64,000 nucleotides of DNA from Streptomyces lydicus (GTDB taxonomy: Bacteria > Actinomycetota > Actinomycetes > Streptomycetales > Streptomycetaceae): contig NZ_CP017157.1 in NCBI RefSeq assembly GCF_001729485.1, positions 2,046,001 through 2,110,000 of the forward strand, written 5' to 3'. Under the pieces are notes generated by a model. It was not told where the DNA came from. It searched no databases and saw only the letters and a program-made list of their open reading frames with translations. The translations under genes and the position numbers were made by a program. Each line of letters starts with the position of its first letter. The stretch's first letter is position 1. Below are positions 17,620-26,175 of the stretch, piece by piece.

Positions 17620-18350
17620 CGGACGACCGGAGAGCGGAACTGGCCGCCAATCTGGAGCGGGTGGAAAATCGTATCTCCGCCGCCTGCGCCAAGGCCGGGC
17701 GGCCGCGCGACGAGGTGACCCTGATCGTGGTCACCAAGACCTATCCCGCGAGCGATGTGCGGTTGCTCGCGGAACTGGGTGTGCGGCAGGTCGCGGAGAA
17801 CCGCGATCAGGACGCGGCACCGAAGGCCGCCGAATGCGCTGATTTGCCCCTTACTTGGCACTTCGTTGGACAACTGCAGACCAACAAGGTGCGGTCTGTG
17901 GCCGGTTATGCCGGGATTGTTCAGTCGGTCGACCGGTCCAGGCTCGTCACCGCCCTCTCCAAGGAAGCGGTACGTGCGGAGCGCGAGCTGGGTTGCCTGA
18001 TCCAGGTGGCACTTGACGCCGAGTCGGGGGACGCCGCCCGGGTCACCGGTGAGCGCGGCGGGGTGGCCCCGCAGGGGGTGCCGGCACTCGCGGACGCGAT
18101 CGCGGAGGCCCAAGGGTTGCGCCTGGACGGGGTGATGACCGTCGCGCCCCTGGCCGGGCCGTATGCCGGCCGCCAACTGGCCGCATTCGAACGGCTCATG
18201 GAAATCTCAACCGACCTGCGCGCCACCCATCCTGCTGCCACCATGGTGTCCGCGGGCATGAGCGCGGACCTTGAGGAGGCCGTGGCGGCCGGGGCGACAC
18301 ATGTGCGCGTCGGCACTGCGGTACTCGGAGTCCGACCACGGCTCGGGTAA
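17616..18350 (+). CDS. PLP homeostasis protein YggS/YlmE (PLPBP)
   Basis: A 244-residue alanine-racemase-fold protein that binds pyridoxal phosphate and balances PLP pools rather than racemising amino acids. The PLP lysine is in LIVVTKTYPASDVRLLAELG; AENRDQDA, WHFVGQLQTNKVR, QSVDRSRL and the C-terminal SAGMSADLEEAVAAGATHVRVGTAVLG are family motifs. GTG at 17616 overlaps the pgeF stop. The E. coli protein is shorter in N-terminus but otherwise similar. In the ftsZ-pgeF-yggS-sepF order it is the ylmE equivalent; its link to division is genetic context, not mechanism. Confidence 0.9.
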   Translation: MTDDRRAELAANLERVENRISAACAKAGRPRDEVTLIVVTKTYPASDVRLLAELGVRQVAENRDQDAAPKAAECADLPLTWHFVGQLQTNKVRSVAGYAGIVQSVDRSRLVTALSKEAVRAERELGCLIQVALDAESGDAARVTGERGGVAPQGVPALADAIAEAQGLRLDGVMTVAPLAGPYAGRQLAAFERLMEISTDLRATHPAATMVSAGMSADLEEAVAAGATHVRVGTAVLGVRPRLG

Positions 18351-18473
18351 CGTCGCCAAGCAAGTCGGACCACAGCACAAAATATGGTCATTTCCGCAGA
18401 AAGCGGGAAGGCTGCGTGGATCCAAGGCCCCTGGTGACGGAGCCGATCCACCACAGAGCGGAGGACGCAGAGA

Positions 18474-19094
18474 ATGGCCGGCGCGATGCGCAAGATGGCG
18501 GTCTACCTCGGCCTCGTGGAGGACGATGGGTACGACGGCAGGGGGTTCGACCCCGACGACGAGTTCGAGCCCGAGCTTGACCCGGAACCCGATCGCGGGC
18601 GGCGGCAGCAGCATCAAGTGCAGCCCGAAACACGCCCGGAACGGGACGAACCCGTCCGTGCCGTGACGCCTCCGGCGCAACGTGAACCGGCCCCGCTCAC
18701 CGCGGAAAGCGGACGACCCGCGCGAATTGCCCCCGTGGCATCCATCACACCCGACCGTCCGAATCTGGAGAAGAACGCACCGGTGATCATGCCCAAGGTT
18801 GTGTCCGAGCGGGAGCCCTACCGCATCACCACACTTCACCCGCGGACGTACAACGAAGCCCGTACCATCGGGGAACACTTCCGTGAGGGCACTCCGGTGA
18901 TCATGAATCTCACAGAGATGGATGACACCGATGCGAAGCGACTTGTCGACTTTGCGGCCGGTTTGGTGTTTGGTCTTCACGGCAGCATCGAGCGGGTGAC
19001 GCAGAAGGTGTTCCTGTTGTCGCCTGCTAACGTCGATGTCACGGCGGAGGACAAGGCCCGTATCGCAGAGGGCGGGTTCTTCAACCAGAGCTGA
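18474..19094 (+). CDS. sepF: Cell division protein SepF
   Basis: Membrane-binding FtsZ anchor. 206 residues. The N-terminus [18 protein letters not shown] is the amphipathic lipid-binding helix. An acidic, disordered linker covers about residues 25-100. The SepF core follows ([33 protein letters not shown] to the end), with [34 protein letters not shown]. The ATG at 18474 has GGAGGA 9 nt upstream; an inner ATG at 18486 is possible. A 123-bp gap with an AT-rich patch (about 18375-18395) precedes it and probably holds its own promoter. SepF is the main FtsZ anchor in actinobacteria, which lack FtsA. Confidence 0.96.
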   Translation: MAGAMRKMAVYLGLVEDDGYDGRGFDPDDEFEPELDPEPDRGRRQQHQVQPETRPERDEPVRAVTPPAQREPAPLTAESGRPARIAPVASITPDRPNLEKNAPVIMPKVVSEREPYRITTLHPRTYNEARTIGEHFREGTPVIMNLTEMDDTDAKRLVDFAAGLVFGLHGSIERVTQKVFLLSPANVDVTAEDKARIAEGGFFNQS

Positions 19095-19166
19095 GACGCA
19101 ACACCGGGCGTACCGGGGCCGTGAGGCCAACACAGAAGCAAGGCAAGGGGAGAGGGACCGCGCGAG

Positions 19167-19460
19167 ATGAGTGTGTTTGGTCAGGTGATCTACATCGCGC
19201 TGTACTGCTTCCTGATCGTGTTGATCTTCCGCCTGGTGATGGACTATGTGTTCCAATTCGCCCGTTCATGGCAACCCGGCAAGGCGATGGTGGTCGTTCT
19301 GGAGGCCGCCTACACTGTCACTGATCCGCCACTCAAGCTTCTGCGGCGGGTCATTCCGCCGCTGCGTCTCGGGGGCGTGGCGCTCGACCTGTCCTTCTTC
19401 GTATTGATGATCATCGTGTACATCCTGATCACCGTCGTGAGGACGGTGTTGTTGGTGTGA
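19167..19460 (+). CDS. YggT/YlmG family membrane protein
   Basis: A 97-residue integral membrane protein with two hydrophobic segments, about residues 5-30 and 70-96, separated by a conserved stretch VTDPPLKLLRRVIPPLRLGGVALDLS. This is the YggT (YlmG) family, linked by context to division and, in plastids, to nucleoid partitioning; its biochemical role is unclear. ATG at 19167 follows GGGGAGAGGG. It sits between sepF and divIVA, exactly as in other actinobacteria and in Bacillus. Confidence 0.92.
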   Translation: MSVFGQVIYIALYCFLIVLIFRLVMDYVFQFARSWQPGKAMVVVLEAAYTVTDPPLKLLRRVIPPLRLGGVALDLSFFVLMIIVYILITVVRTVLLV

Positions 19461-19509
19461 ACGATACGGTCTTGCCGATTGCCGACGACTACGTTGAGGT
19501 GAAGTAGAG

Positions 19510-20622
19510 ATGCCGTTGACCCCCGAGGACGTGCGGAACAAGCAGTTCACGACCGTCCGCCTCCGAGAAGGCTATGACGAGGACGAGGTCGATGCCTTCC
19601 TCGATGAGGTCGAAGCCGAACTGACCCGGCTCCTGCGGGAGAACGAGGACCTGCGCGCCAAGCTGGCCGCTGCCACCCGCGCCGCGGCGCAGAACCAGCA
19701 GCAGCAGGGCCTGCGCAAGGGACCGGACCAGCAGCAGGAGCAGCAGCAGCGTCCCGGGGCTCCCGTGCCCGCCGCCATATCCGGTCCGCAGCCGGTCCCG
19801 CCGCAGCAGCAGGGGATGGGTGGCCCGCCCCAACTGCCCGGTGGTGCACCGCAGCTGCCCCCAGGTCCCGGTGGCCACGGTCCCGGTCCGCAGGGCCCGC
19901 ACGGCCCCGGTCCGATGGGCCCCGGCGGTCCGATGGGTGGCCCGATGGGCGGCCCCGGCGGACCCCAGCAGCTGCAGCAGGGCGGCCAGCAGGGCGGCCC
20001 CGGTGGCGACAGCGCCGCGCGCGTGCTGTCGCTGGCGCAGCAGACCGCTGACCAGGCGATCGCGGAGGCCCGTTCCGAGGCCAACAAGATCGTCGGCGAG
20101 GCCCGCAGCCGTGCCGAGGGTCTGGAGCGGGACGCCCGCGCCAAGGCCGACGCGCTGGAGCGGGACGCGCAGGAGAAGCACCGCGTGGCGATGGGCTCGC
20201 TGGAGTCGGCCCGCGCGACGCTGGAGCGCAAGGTCGAGGACCTGCGCGGCTTCGAGCGCGAGTACCGCACGCGGCTGAAGTCCTACCTGGAGAGCCAGCT
20301 GCGTCAGCTGGAGAACCAGGCGGACGACTCGCTGGCCCCGCCGCGGACCCCGGCGGCCGCTTCGCTGCCGCCGTCCCCGTCGATGGCGTCGGCCGGTGCC
20401 GGCACCATGGGCGGTAACCACACCATGGGTGGCGGCCAGTCGATGAGCGGCAACCACTCCATGGCCGGTCCGTCCAGCAACGGCCCGTCGTACGGCGGTC
20501 AGCAGCAGATGTCGCCGGCGATGACGCAGCCGATGGCTCCGGTGCGGCCGCAGGGTCCGTCGCCGATGCAGCAGACGCCGTCGCCGATGCGTGGCTTCCT
20601 GATCGACGAGGACGACAACTGA
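19510..20622 (+). CDS. divIVA: Polar growth determinant DivIVA (Wag31-like)
   Basis: Curvature-sensing coiled-coil protein that organises apical growth in Streptomyces hyphae. 370 residues. The lipid-binding N-domain is residues ~1-50 (TPEDVRNKQFTTVRLREGYDEDEVDAFLDEVEAEL). A long Gln/Pro/Gly/Met-rich linker runs from about 66 to 165, then a coiled coil (about 170-255), and a Met/Gly/Ser/Gln-rich tail ending MRGFLIDEDDN. The size and composition match hyphal DivIVA rather than the shorter rod-cell forms. A good ribosome binding site (GAGGTGAAG) precedes the ATG. It is the last gene of the cluster. Confidence 0.97.
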   Translation: MPLTPEDVRNKQFTTVRLREGYDEDEVDAFLDEVEAELTRLLRENEDLRAKLAAATRAAAQNQQQQGLRKGPDQQQEQQQRPGAPVPAAISGPQPVPPQQQGMGGPPQLPGGAPQLPPGPGGHGPGPQGPHGPGPMGPGGPMGGPMGGPGGPQQLQQGGQQGGPGGDSAARVLSLAQQTADQAIAEARSEANKIVGEARSRAEGLERDARAKADALERDAQEKHRVAMGSLESARATLERKVEDLRGFEREYRTRLKSYLESQLRQLENQADDSLAPPRTPAAASLPPSPSMASAGAGTMGGNHTMGGGQSMSGNHSMAGPSSNGPSYGGQQQMSPAMTQPMAPVRPQGPSPMQQTPSPMRGFLIDEDDN

Positions 20623-20651
20623 GGTCCGCCTAGCGCGTACCGTCGGCAATC

Positions 20652-20690
20652 AGGGCCGGGCCCCGAGGGATTCCCTCGGGGCCCGGCCCT
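20652..20690 (+). terminator. Strong terminator after divIVA
   Basis: A near-perfect hairpin with arms of about 18 bp, AGGGCCGGGCCCCGAGGG and its complement, closed by a minimal loop and followed by TTTGCG on the plus strand. It lies 30 bp after the divIVA stop and closes the dcw cluster. It can also act on ileS transcripts from the other side. Confidence 0.85.
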
Positions 20691-20749
20691 TTGCGTTGCC
20701 CGGAGCGCGGGCGGGCGGAGCGGGCGGGGACGGCGCCGGGCAAAGAGAA

Positions 20750-20778
20750 GTGCCCCGGCGCGGGTGGCGCCGGGGCAC
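20750..20778 (-). terminator. Terminator after ileS
   Basis: GTGCCCCGGCGC (20750-20761) and GCGCCGGGGCAC (20767-20778) form a 12-bp stem with a 5-nt loop. On the minus strand it lies just past the ileS stop and is followed by the pyrimidine-rich CTTCTCTTTG. Confidence 0.85.
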
Positions 20779-20795
20779 GTGTGCGAACGGGGGGA

Positions 20796-23700
20796 TTACG
20801 CCTTACGGAGGCGGAACGTCAGTGCCAGTGTCTCGTCCGTGAAGGCGGGGCCGTAGCTCTCGTCGGCCTCGCCGGTGGCGAAGTCCGTGGCGAGCACCTC
20901 GTCGGAGATCAGGTCGGTGTGGTCGGCCAGTGCCGTACGGACCTCTTCGTCCGTGGACTGCCAGCGCAGCGCGATCCGGTCGGCGACGTCCAGGCCGCTG
21001 TTCTTCCGGGCCTCCTGGATCAGCCGGATGGCGTCCCGGGCCAGGCCCGCCCGGCGCAGCTCCGGGGTGATCTCCAGGTCCAGGGCGACCGTGGCGCCGG
21101 CGTCGGAGGCCACCGACCAGCCCTCGCGCGGGGTCTCGGTGATGATCACCTCGTCCGGGGCCAGCGTGACGGTCTCGCCGTCGACCTCGACGCTCGCCGT
21201 GCCGTTGCGCAGCGCGAGCGAGAGGGCCGCGGCGTCCGCGGCGGCGACGGCCTTCGCGACCGCCTGGACGCCCTTGCCGAACCGCTTGCCGAGGGCACGG
21301 AAGTTCGCCTTCGCGGTGGTGTCGACGAGCGAGCCGCCCACGTCCGAGAGCGAGGCCAGCGAGCTGACGTTGAGCTCCTCGGCGATCTGGGCGCGCAGGT
21401 CCTCGGACAGGTCCGCGAAACCGTGGGCCCCGACCAGCGCGCGGGACAGCGGCTGGCGGGTCTTCACACCGGACTCGGCGCGGGTGGCGCGGCCCAGCTC
21501 GACCAGGCGCCGCACCAGCAGCATCTGGGCCGACAGCGCCGGGTCGATGAGCGCCTGGTCGGCGACCGGCCAGGTGGACAGGTGGACGGAGTCCGGGGCG
21601 TCCGGGGTGACCGGGACGACCAGGTCCTGCCAGACCCGCTCGGTGATGAACGGGGTGAGCGGCGCCATCAGGCGGGTGACCGTCTCGATGACCTCGTGCA
21701 GGGTGCGCAGCGCGGCCGGGTCGCCCTGCCAGAAGCGGCGGCGGGAGCGGCGGACGTACCAGTTGGAGAGGTCGTCGACGAAGGCCGACAGCAGCTTGCC
21801 GGCGCGCTGGGTGTCGAAGCCCTCCAGGGACTCGGTGACCTCCGCGACCAGGGTGTTCAGCTCACCGAGCAGCCAGCGGTCCAGCAGCGGGCGGTCGGCC
21901 GGGGCCGGGTCGGACGCGGACGGGGCCCAGTCGGACGTACGGGCGTACAGCGCCTGGAAGGCGACGGTGTTCCAGTACGTCAGCAGGGTCTTGCGGACGA
22001 CCTCCTGGATGGTGCCGTGGCCCACCCGGCGGGCGGCCCACGGCGAGCCGCCGGCCGCCATGAACCAGCGGACCGCGTCCGCGCCGTGCTGGTCCATGAG
22101 CGGGATCGGCTGGAGGGTGTTGCCCAGGTGCTTGGACATCTTCCGGCCGTCCTCGGCGAGGATGTGGCCCAGGCAGACCACGTTCTCGTACGACGACTTG
22201 TCGAAGACCAGGGTGCCGACGGCCATCAGCGTGTAGAACCAGCCGCGGGTCTGGTCGATGGCCTCCGAGATGAACTGCGCCGGGTAGCGCTTCTCGAACA
22301 GCTCCTTGTTGCGGTACGGGTAGCCCCACTGCGCGAACGGCATCGAGCCGGAGTCGTACCAGGCGTCGATGACCTCCGGGACGCGCACGGCGGTGTGGGC
22401 GCAGCCCTCCTGCGGGCAGCCGAAGGTGATCTCGTCGATGAACGGGCGGTGCGGGTCCAGCGCGGACTGGTCGGTGCCGGTCAGCTCGGACAGCTCGGCG
22501 AGCGAGCCGACGCAGGTGAGGTGGTCGTCCTCGCAGCGCCAGATGGGCAGCGGGGTGCCCCAGTAGCGGTTGCGGGACAGCGCCCAGTCGATGTTGTTGT
22601 TCAGCCAGTCGCCGAAGCGGCCGTGCTTGACCGACTCCGGGTACCAGTTGGTGTTCTCGTTCTCGCGGAGCAGGGCGTCCTTGACCGCGGTCGTGCGGAT
22701 GTACCAGGACGGCTGGGCGTAGTACAGCAGCGCGGTGTGGCAGCGCCAGCAGTGCGGGTAGCTGTGCTCGTAGGCGATGTGCCGGAACAGCAGGCCGCGG
22801 GCGTCGAGGTCGGCCACCAGGGCCTCGTCGGCCTTCTTGAAGAACTGGCCGCCGACGAGCGGGAGCTGCTCCTCGAAGGTGCCGTCGGGGCGGACCGGAT
22901 TGACGACCGGGAGGCCGTACGCCTTGCAGGTCTTGAGGTCGTCCTCACCGAAGGCGGGCGCCTGGTGGACCAGGCCCGTACCGTCGTCGGTGGTGACGTA
23001 CTCGGCGTTGACGACGAAGTTGGCGCCCTCCAGCTCGACGAGGGAGAACGGGCGCTGGTAGGACCAGCGCTCCATCTCGCGGCCGGTGAAGGACTGGCCG
23101 GTGGCCTGCCAGCCCTCGCCGAGGGCCTTCTCCAGCAGCGGCTCGGCGACGACCAGCTTCTCGGTGCCGTCGGTGGCGACCACGTACGTGACGTCCGGGT
23201 GCGCGGCGGCGGCCGTGTTGGAGACCAGGGTCCAGGGGGTCGTCGTCCAGATCAGCAGCGCGGCCTCGCCGGCCAGCGGGCCGGAGGTCAGCGGGAGGCG
23301 GACGTAGACCGAGGGGTCGACGACGGTCTCGTAGCCCTGCGCCAGCTCGTGGTCCGACAGGCCGGTGCCGCAGCGCGGGCACCAGGGGGCGACGCGGTGG
23401 TCCTGGGTCAGCAGGCCCTTCTTGAAGATCTCCTTCAGCGACCACCACACCGACTCGATGTAGTCGGGGTCCATGGTGCGGTACGGATTGTCGAGGTCGG
23501 TCCAGTAGCCCATACGGGTCGTGAGCTCGGCGAAGGCGTCCGTGTGCCGGGTCACCGACTCGCGGCACTTGGCGTTGAACTCGGCGATGCCGTACGCCTC
23601 GATGTCCTTCTTGCCGCTGAAGCCCAGCTCCTTCTCCACGGCCAGCTCGACCGGGAGGCCGTGGCAGTCCCAGCCGGCCTTGCGGTCGACGTGGTAGCCC

Positions 23701-23939
23701 TGCATCGTGCGGAACCGGGGGAAGACGTCCTTGAAGACGCGCGCCTCGATGTGGTGGGCGCCGGGCATGCCGTTCGCGGTCGGGGGGCCTTCGTAGAAGA
23801 CCCATTCGGGCCGGCCCTCGGACTGCTGGAGGGTACGGGCGAAGACCTTCTGTTCCTGCCAGAAATCGAGCACCGCGTGCTCGAGGGCGGGGAGGTCTAC
23901 CTGGGCGGGTACCTGGCGGTACCGGGGCTGATCGGTCAT
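20796..23939 (-). CDS. ileS: Isoleucyl-tRNA synthetase
   Basis: Class Ia synthetase that charges tRNA-Ile. 1047 residues from ATG at 23939, preceded by GGAGGAAG; upstream codons in the same frame belong to the T-box leader. The nucleotide-binding HIGH motif appears as GMPGAHHIEAR and the KMSKS loop as EDGRKMSKHLGN. CP1 editing-domain motifs such as WTTTPWTLVSN are present. The HIGH-region variant and long C-terminal part resemble the eukaryote-like (type 2) IleS group, known for natural mupirocin tolerance. Expression should be set by the T-box leader sensing uncharged tRNA-Ile. Confidence 0.97.
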   Translation of the reverse strand: MTDQPRYRQVPAQVDLPALEHAVLDFWQEQKVFARTLQQSEGRPEWVFYEGPPTANGMPGAHHIEARVFKDVFPRFRTMQGYHVDRKAGWDCHGLPVELAVEKELGFSGKKDIEAYGIAEFNAKCRESVTRHTDAFAELTTRMGYWTDLDNPYRTMDPDYIESVWWSLKEIFKKGLLTQDHRVAPWCPRCGTGLSDHELAQGYETVVDPSVYVRLPLTSGPLAGEAALLIWTTTPWTLVSNTAAAAHPDVTYVVATDGTEKLVVAEPLLEKALGEGWQATGQSFTGREMERWSYQRPFSLVELEGANFVVNAEYVTTDDGTGLVHQAPAFGEDDLKTCKAYGLPVVNPVRPDGTFEEQLPLVGGQFFKKADEALVADLDARGLLFRHIAYEHSYPHCWRCHTALLYYAQPSWYIRTTAVKDALLRENENTNWYPESVKHGRFGDWLNNNIDWALSRNRYWGTPLPIWRCEDDHLTCVGSLAELSELTGTDQSALDPHRPFIDEITFGCPQEGCAHTAVRVPEVIDAWYDSGSMPFAQWGYPYRNKELFEKRYPAQFISEAIDQTRGWFYTLMAVGTLVFDKSSYENVVCLGHILAEDGRKMSKHLGNTLQPIPLMDQHGADAVRWFMAAGGSPWAARRVGHGTIQEVVRKTLLTYWNTVAFQALYARTSDWAPSASDPAPADRPLLDRWLLGELNTLVAEVTESLEGFDTQRAGKLLSAFVDDLSNWYVRRSRRRFWQGDPAALRTLHEVIETVTRLMAPLTPFITERVWQDLVVPVTPDAPDSVHLSTWPVADQALIDPALSAQMLLVRRLVELGRATRAESGVKTRQPLSRALVGAHGFADLSEDLRAQIAEELNVSSLASLSDVGGSLVDTTAKANFRALGKRFGKGVQAVAKAVAAADAAALSLALRNGTASVEVDGETVTLAPDEVIITETPREGWSVASDAGATVALDLEITPELRRAGLARDAIRLIQEARKNSGLDVADRIALRWQSTDEEVRTALADHTDLISDEVLATDFATGEADESYGPAFTDETLALTFRLRKA

Positions 23940-24250
23940 CGGGGGCTTCCTCCGGCGGACACCTGCTGCGTTCTCCGTCCGGAGGGACGAGAGCCTCGGC
24001 TCCCGCGGTACCACCCTCCTTGGCGGTGCGTGCCGCACCGCCCCCTCATTGGGGTCGCGCTGCCGGTTCTAGTCGCCCTGGGTGGCCCGGCTTCCGCGGG
24101 CGGCAGCCCACTGTCCGAGCCCGTGGGCAGAAGCCCAGCGTCCAGAACTTTCTTCCGGCGGCTCCGGGGTGATCTTCACGCCGCGCACACCCCCGGGCTT
24201 CCACCGTCCCCGGGTCGCTGCTGGCTGCGTACGGCGCTACTCGTCCCATC
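23940..24250 (-). promoter_or_regulatory. T-box riboswitch (tRNA-Ile sensing) in the ileS leader
   Basis: On the minus strand the conserved T-box AGGGTGGTACCGCGG is at 24017-24003. Its TGGT would pair with the ACCA end of uncharged tRNA-Ile. It is preceded by GGAGGG, which can pair with CCCTCC just downstream (antisequestrator). CCTCCGG can instead pair with CCGGAGG, the ribosome binding site of ileS, so the switch looks translational (class II). ATC, an isoleucine specifier codon, occurs at 24173-24171 within GAAGATCACC in the expected Stem I loop region. GACGAGTAGCG near 24245 marks the 5' end of Stem I. Known actinobacterial ileS leaders work this way. Confidence 0.9.
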
Positions 24251-24264
24251 AATGCCTTTCGCTG

Positions 24265-24332
24265 CTCCCCCGAGCTCTCGGCTCCTCCCCGGCCTTCGGT
24301 CGGGAGGTGTCCCCAGAGCAGGGGGTGCCCCC
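24265..24332. repeat. Dispersed-repeat-like palindromic segment in ileS 5' region
   Basis: The segment combines GCTCTCGGCTCC, CCTTCGGTCGGGAGG and GGGGGTGCCCCC short palindromes. The style (GGGGGCACCCCCTGCTC... on the minus strand) is one that I recall recurring between Streptomyces genes. It lies between the -10-like box and the T-box. Family membership is from memory, not from comparison. Confidence 0.4.
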
Positions 24333-24334
24333 AC

Positions 24335-24340
24335 AGTGTA
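24335..24340 (-). promoter_or_regulatory. -10-like TACACT for the ileS transcript
   Basis: TACACT on the minus strand (24340-24335) fits TANNNT and lies about 90 nt upstream of the T-box 5' end. No convincing -35 element is seen, so this start point is tentative. The remaining part of the divergent gap (24341-24561) shows no gene. Confidence 0.35.
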
Positions 24341-24561
24341 CGGGGCCGCGCCGACGGCGGCCGACCGAATTTTCGGCGCCGCGGGGGCCGCGGTAGGCGG
24401 GCGGGTGCCGTCCCGGGACCGCCGCGCCGCCGGGATGACCCGAATGGCCAGCGGCCGGGTGCCCGCCCGCCGGGCGGATTACCGGGCGGACAGCGGGGCA
24501 CAACCGAGGCAGACCGGACCTCCGGGCCGGGTGGCAGGACCTGATGAGGCGGTGCGTCCCG

Positions 24562-24590
24562 TTGCCGCGTGCTCTGCGGCGATTTATCGT
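24562..24590 (+). promoter_or_regulatory. Candidate promoter for the DksA-like gene
   Basis: TTGCCG (24562-24567), 17 nt, TATCGT (24585-24590). Spacing is optimal and both hexamers are close to consensus for the principal sigma factor. The predicted start point would be near 24597, some 43 nt before the ATG at 24640, and just upstream of the palindrome at 24615. Confidence 0.5.
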
Positions 24591-24614
24591 TCCCGACACG
24601 ATTCGCGAACAAAG

Positions 24615-24626
24615 TCACATATGTGA
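24615..24626. promoter_or_regulatory. Perfect palindrome TCACATATGTGA, BldD-box-like
   Basis: A 12-bp perfect palindrome placed between the promoter candidate and the ribosome binding site of the DksA-like gene. TCAC-N4-GTGA fits the BldD signature and is close to the site seen upstream of ftsZ. A protein bound here would block early transcription or elongation. The factor is inferred from the motif only. Confidence 0.45.
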
Positions 24627-24639
24627 AGGGGTCGCGGCC

Positions 24640-25377
24640 ATGGTGGCGAAAAAGACCGCCGCGGAGAAGAGGACGACGCCTGCCGACGAGGCCGTCGCGA
24701 AGCAGCCTGCGCCGAGGCACGACGCACCGAAGAAGGCCGCTCCGAAGAAGGCCGCCGCCAAGAAGACGGCGGCCGGCACGACCACGACCGGGAAGGCCGC
24801 GGCCGCGAAGACCACGGCCGGCAGGGCAGCGGCGAAGAAGACCGCGAAGAAGGCTCCGGCCAAGAAGGCCGCGGTGCCCGCGAGGAAGACGGGAGCCCAC
24901 ACGGTGGCGAAGAAGACGGCGGCCGCGACGGCCGGGGCGCACGGCGAGGACGCGGTGCCGACCGCCCGGACGGCCGCGGCACCGGAGGAGCTGGCGGTCC
25001 GGCCCGGCGAGGACCCCTGGACGTCCGCCGAGGTCGACGAGGCACGCACCGCCCTGATGGAGGAGACGGTGCGGCTGCGGCTGGAGATCACCACGGCCGA
25101 GGACGCCATCGCGGGCCTGATGCGGGACTCCGGTGACGGCGCCGGTGACGACGAGGCCGACACCGGCACCAAGAACATCACCCGCGAGCACGAGCTGGCG
25201 CTCGCCTCCAACGCCCGCGAGATGCTCCACCAGACCGAACGGGCCCTCAGCCGGCTGGACGCGGGCACCTACGGGCTGTGCGAGAACTGCGGCAAACCGA
25301 TCGGCAAGGCGCGGATGCAGGCATTCCCCCGGGCGACGCTGTGTGTGGAGTGCAAGCAGCAGCAGGAGCGCCGCTGA
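24640..25377 (+). CDS. TraR/DksA-type zinc finger protein with H1-like lysine-rich tail
   Basis: A 245-residue two-part protein. Residues 1 to about 105 are Ala/Lys-rich with repeated AAKK, KKA and KKTA motifs like histone H1 or HU-type tails, so it probably binds nucleic acid. The C-terminal part has a helical hairpin ([31 protein letters not shown]) and the TraR/DksA four-cysteine zinc finger ([26 protein letters not shown]). DksA proteins bind the RNA polymerase secondary channel; whether this one does is unknown. ATG at 24640 follows AAGGGG; GTG at 24643 is an alternative. It stands between ileS and lspA. Confidence 0.85.
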   Translation: MVAKKTAAEKRTTPADEAVAKQPAPRHDAPKKAAPKKAAAKKTAAGTTTTGKAAAAKTTAGRAAAKKTAKKAPAKKAAVPARKTGAHTVAKKTAAATAGAHGEDAVPTARTAAAPEELAVRPGEDPWTSAEVDEARTALMEETVRLRLEITTAEDAIAGLMRDSGDGAGDDEADTGTKNITREHELALASNAREMLHQTERALSRLDAGTYGLCENCGKPIGKARMQAFPRATLCVECKQQQERR

Positions 25378-25505
25378 GGCCGGTCCGCGGAACAGGCCGT
25401 CGCGGGCGGCACCCGTACCGCCCGCCGCCGTACGTGTGTGCCGTACTCTCGTGGTTCAGCCAGGCACGGCCTGGCCGTGGACACGACGGGCTGAGGGACT
25501 CACAC

Positions 25506-26108
25506 GTGGCAGAGGCGGAGCGCATCACCGGTACGCCGGAACCCGAGCCGGGCTCCGGGACGGACCCCGTAGCGGGGGCCGAAGGGGGAGGGCCGGCGGA
25601 GCCGGAGCAGGGCGCCGCCCGCGGCAAGCGGCGGATCGCCGCGCTGCTGGTGGTCGCGGTCCTGGTCTACCTCCTCGACCTGGGCAGCAAGCTCCTCGTC
25701 GTCGAGAAGCTGGAGCACCACGAGCCCATCGAGGTCATCGGGACGCTGCTGCAGTTCAGCGTGATCCGCAACCGCGGGGCCGCGTTCGGCATCGGCGAGG
25801 CGCTGACGATCTTCCTGACGATCATCGCGGCGGCCGTGATCGCGGTGATCGCCCGGATCGCCCGCAAGCTCTACAGCCTGCCCTGGGCGCTCGCCCTCGG
25901 CCTGCTGCTCGGCGGCGCCTTCGGCAACCTCACCGACCGGATCTTCCGCTCGCCGGGGGTCTTCGAGGGCGGGGTGGTCGACTTCATCGCCCCCGCGCAC
26001 TTCGCGGTCTTCAACCTCGCCGACTCCGCGATCGTCTGCGGCGGCATCCTGATCGTGATCCTCTCCTTCCGCGGGCTCGACCCCGACGGCACGGTCCACA
26101 AGGACTGA
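25506..26108 (+). CDS. lspA: Prolipoprotein signal peptidase LspA
   Basis: Membrane aspartyl protease that removes signal peptides from diacylglyceryl-modified prolipoproteins. 200 residues from the GTG at 25506 (GAGGGA upstream). A ~40-residue Glu/Pro/Gly-rich cytoplasmic tail precedes four membrane segments. Family motifs are [27 protein letters not shown] and FNLADSAI; the catalytic pair is expected at Asp159 and Asp173. A TACTCT box at 25444-25449 may be its -10. It is followed by rluD after 67 bp. Confidence 0.95.
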   Translation: MAEAERITGTPEPEPGSGTDPVAGAEGGGPAEPEQGAARGKRRIAALLVVAVLVYLLDLGSKLLVVEKLEHHEPIEVIGTLLQFSVIRNRGAAFGIGEALTIFLTIIAAAVIAVIARIARKLYSLPWALALGLLLGGAFGNLTDRIFRSPGVFEGGVVDFIAPAHFAVFNLADSAIVCGGILIVILSFRGLDPDGTVHKD

Positions 26109-26175
26109 CGGGGCGTCGGGCGCCGGCCCCCGACCGCCGGGCAGGGCACCACGGCGTAACTGCCATACTCGTGGG

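Noticed and set aside
19690..20010. Repetitive CAGCAG and GGTCCCGG-rich DNA in divIVA as a CRISPR or satellite array
   Set aside because: There is no regular spacer; the repeats encode the Gln/Pro/Gly linker typical of hyphal DivIVA.
20691..24626. A 1311-codon plus-strand frame opposite ileS
   Set aside because: IleS on the minus strand has all class Ia motifs and a T-box leader; the plus frame is a shadow.
24640..24955. Lysine-rich repeats as a separate histone-like gene
   Set aside because: The frame continues without interruption into the DksA-type zinc finger, so it is one protein.
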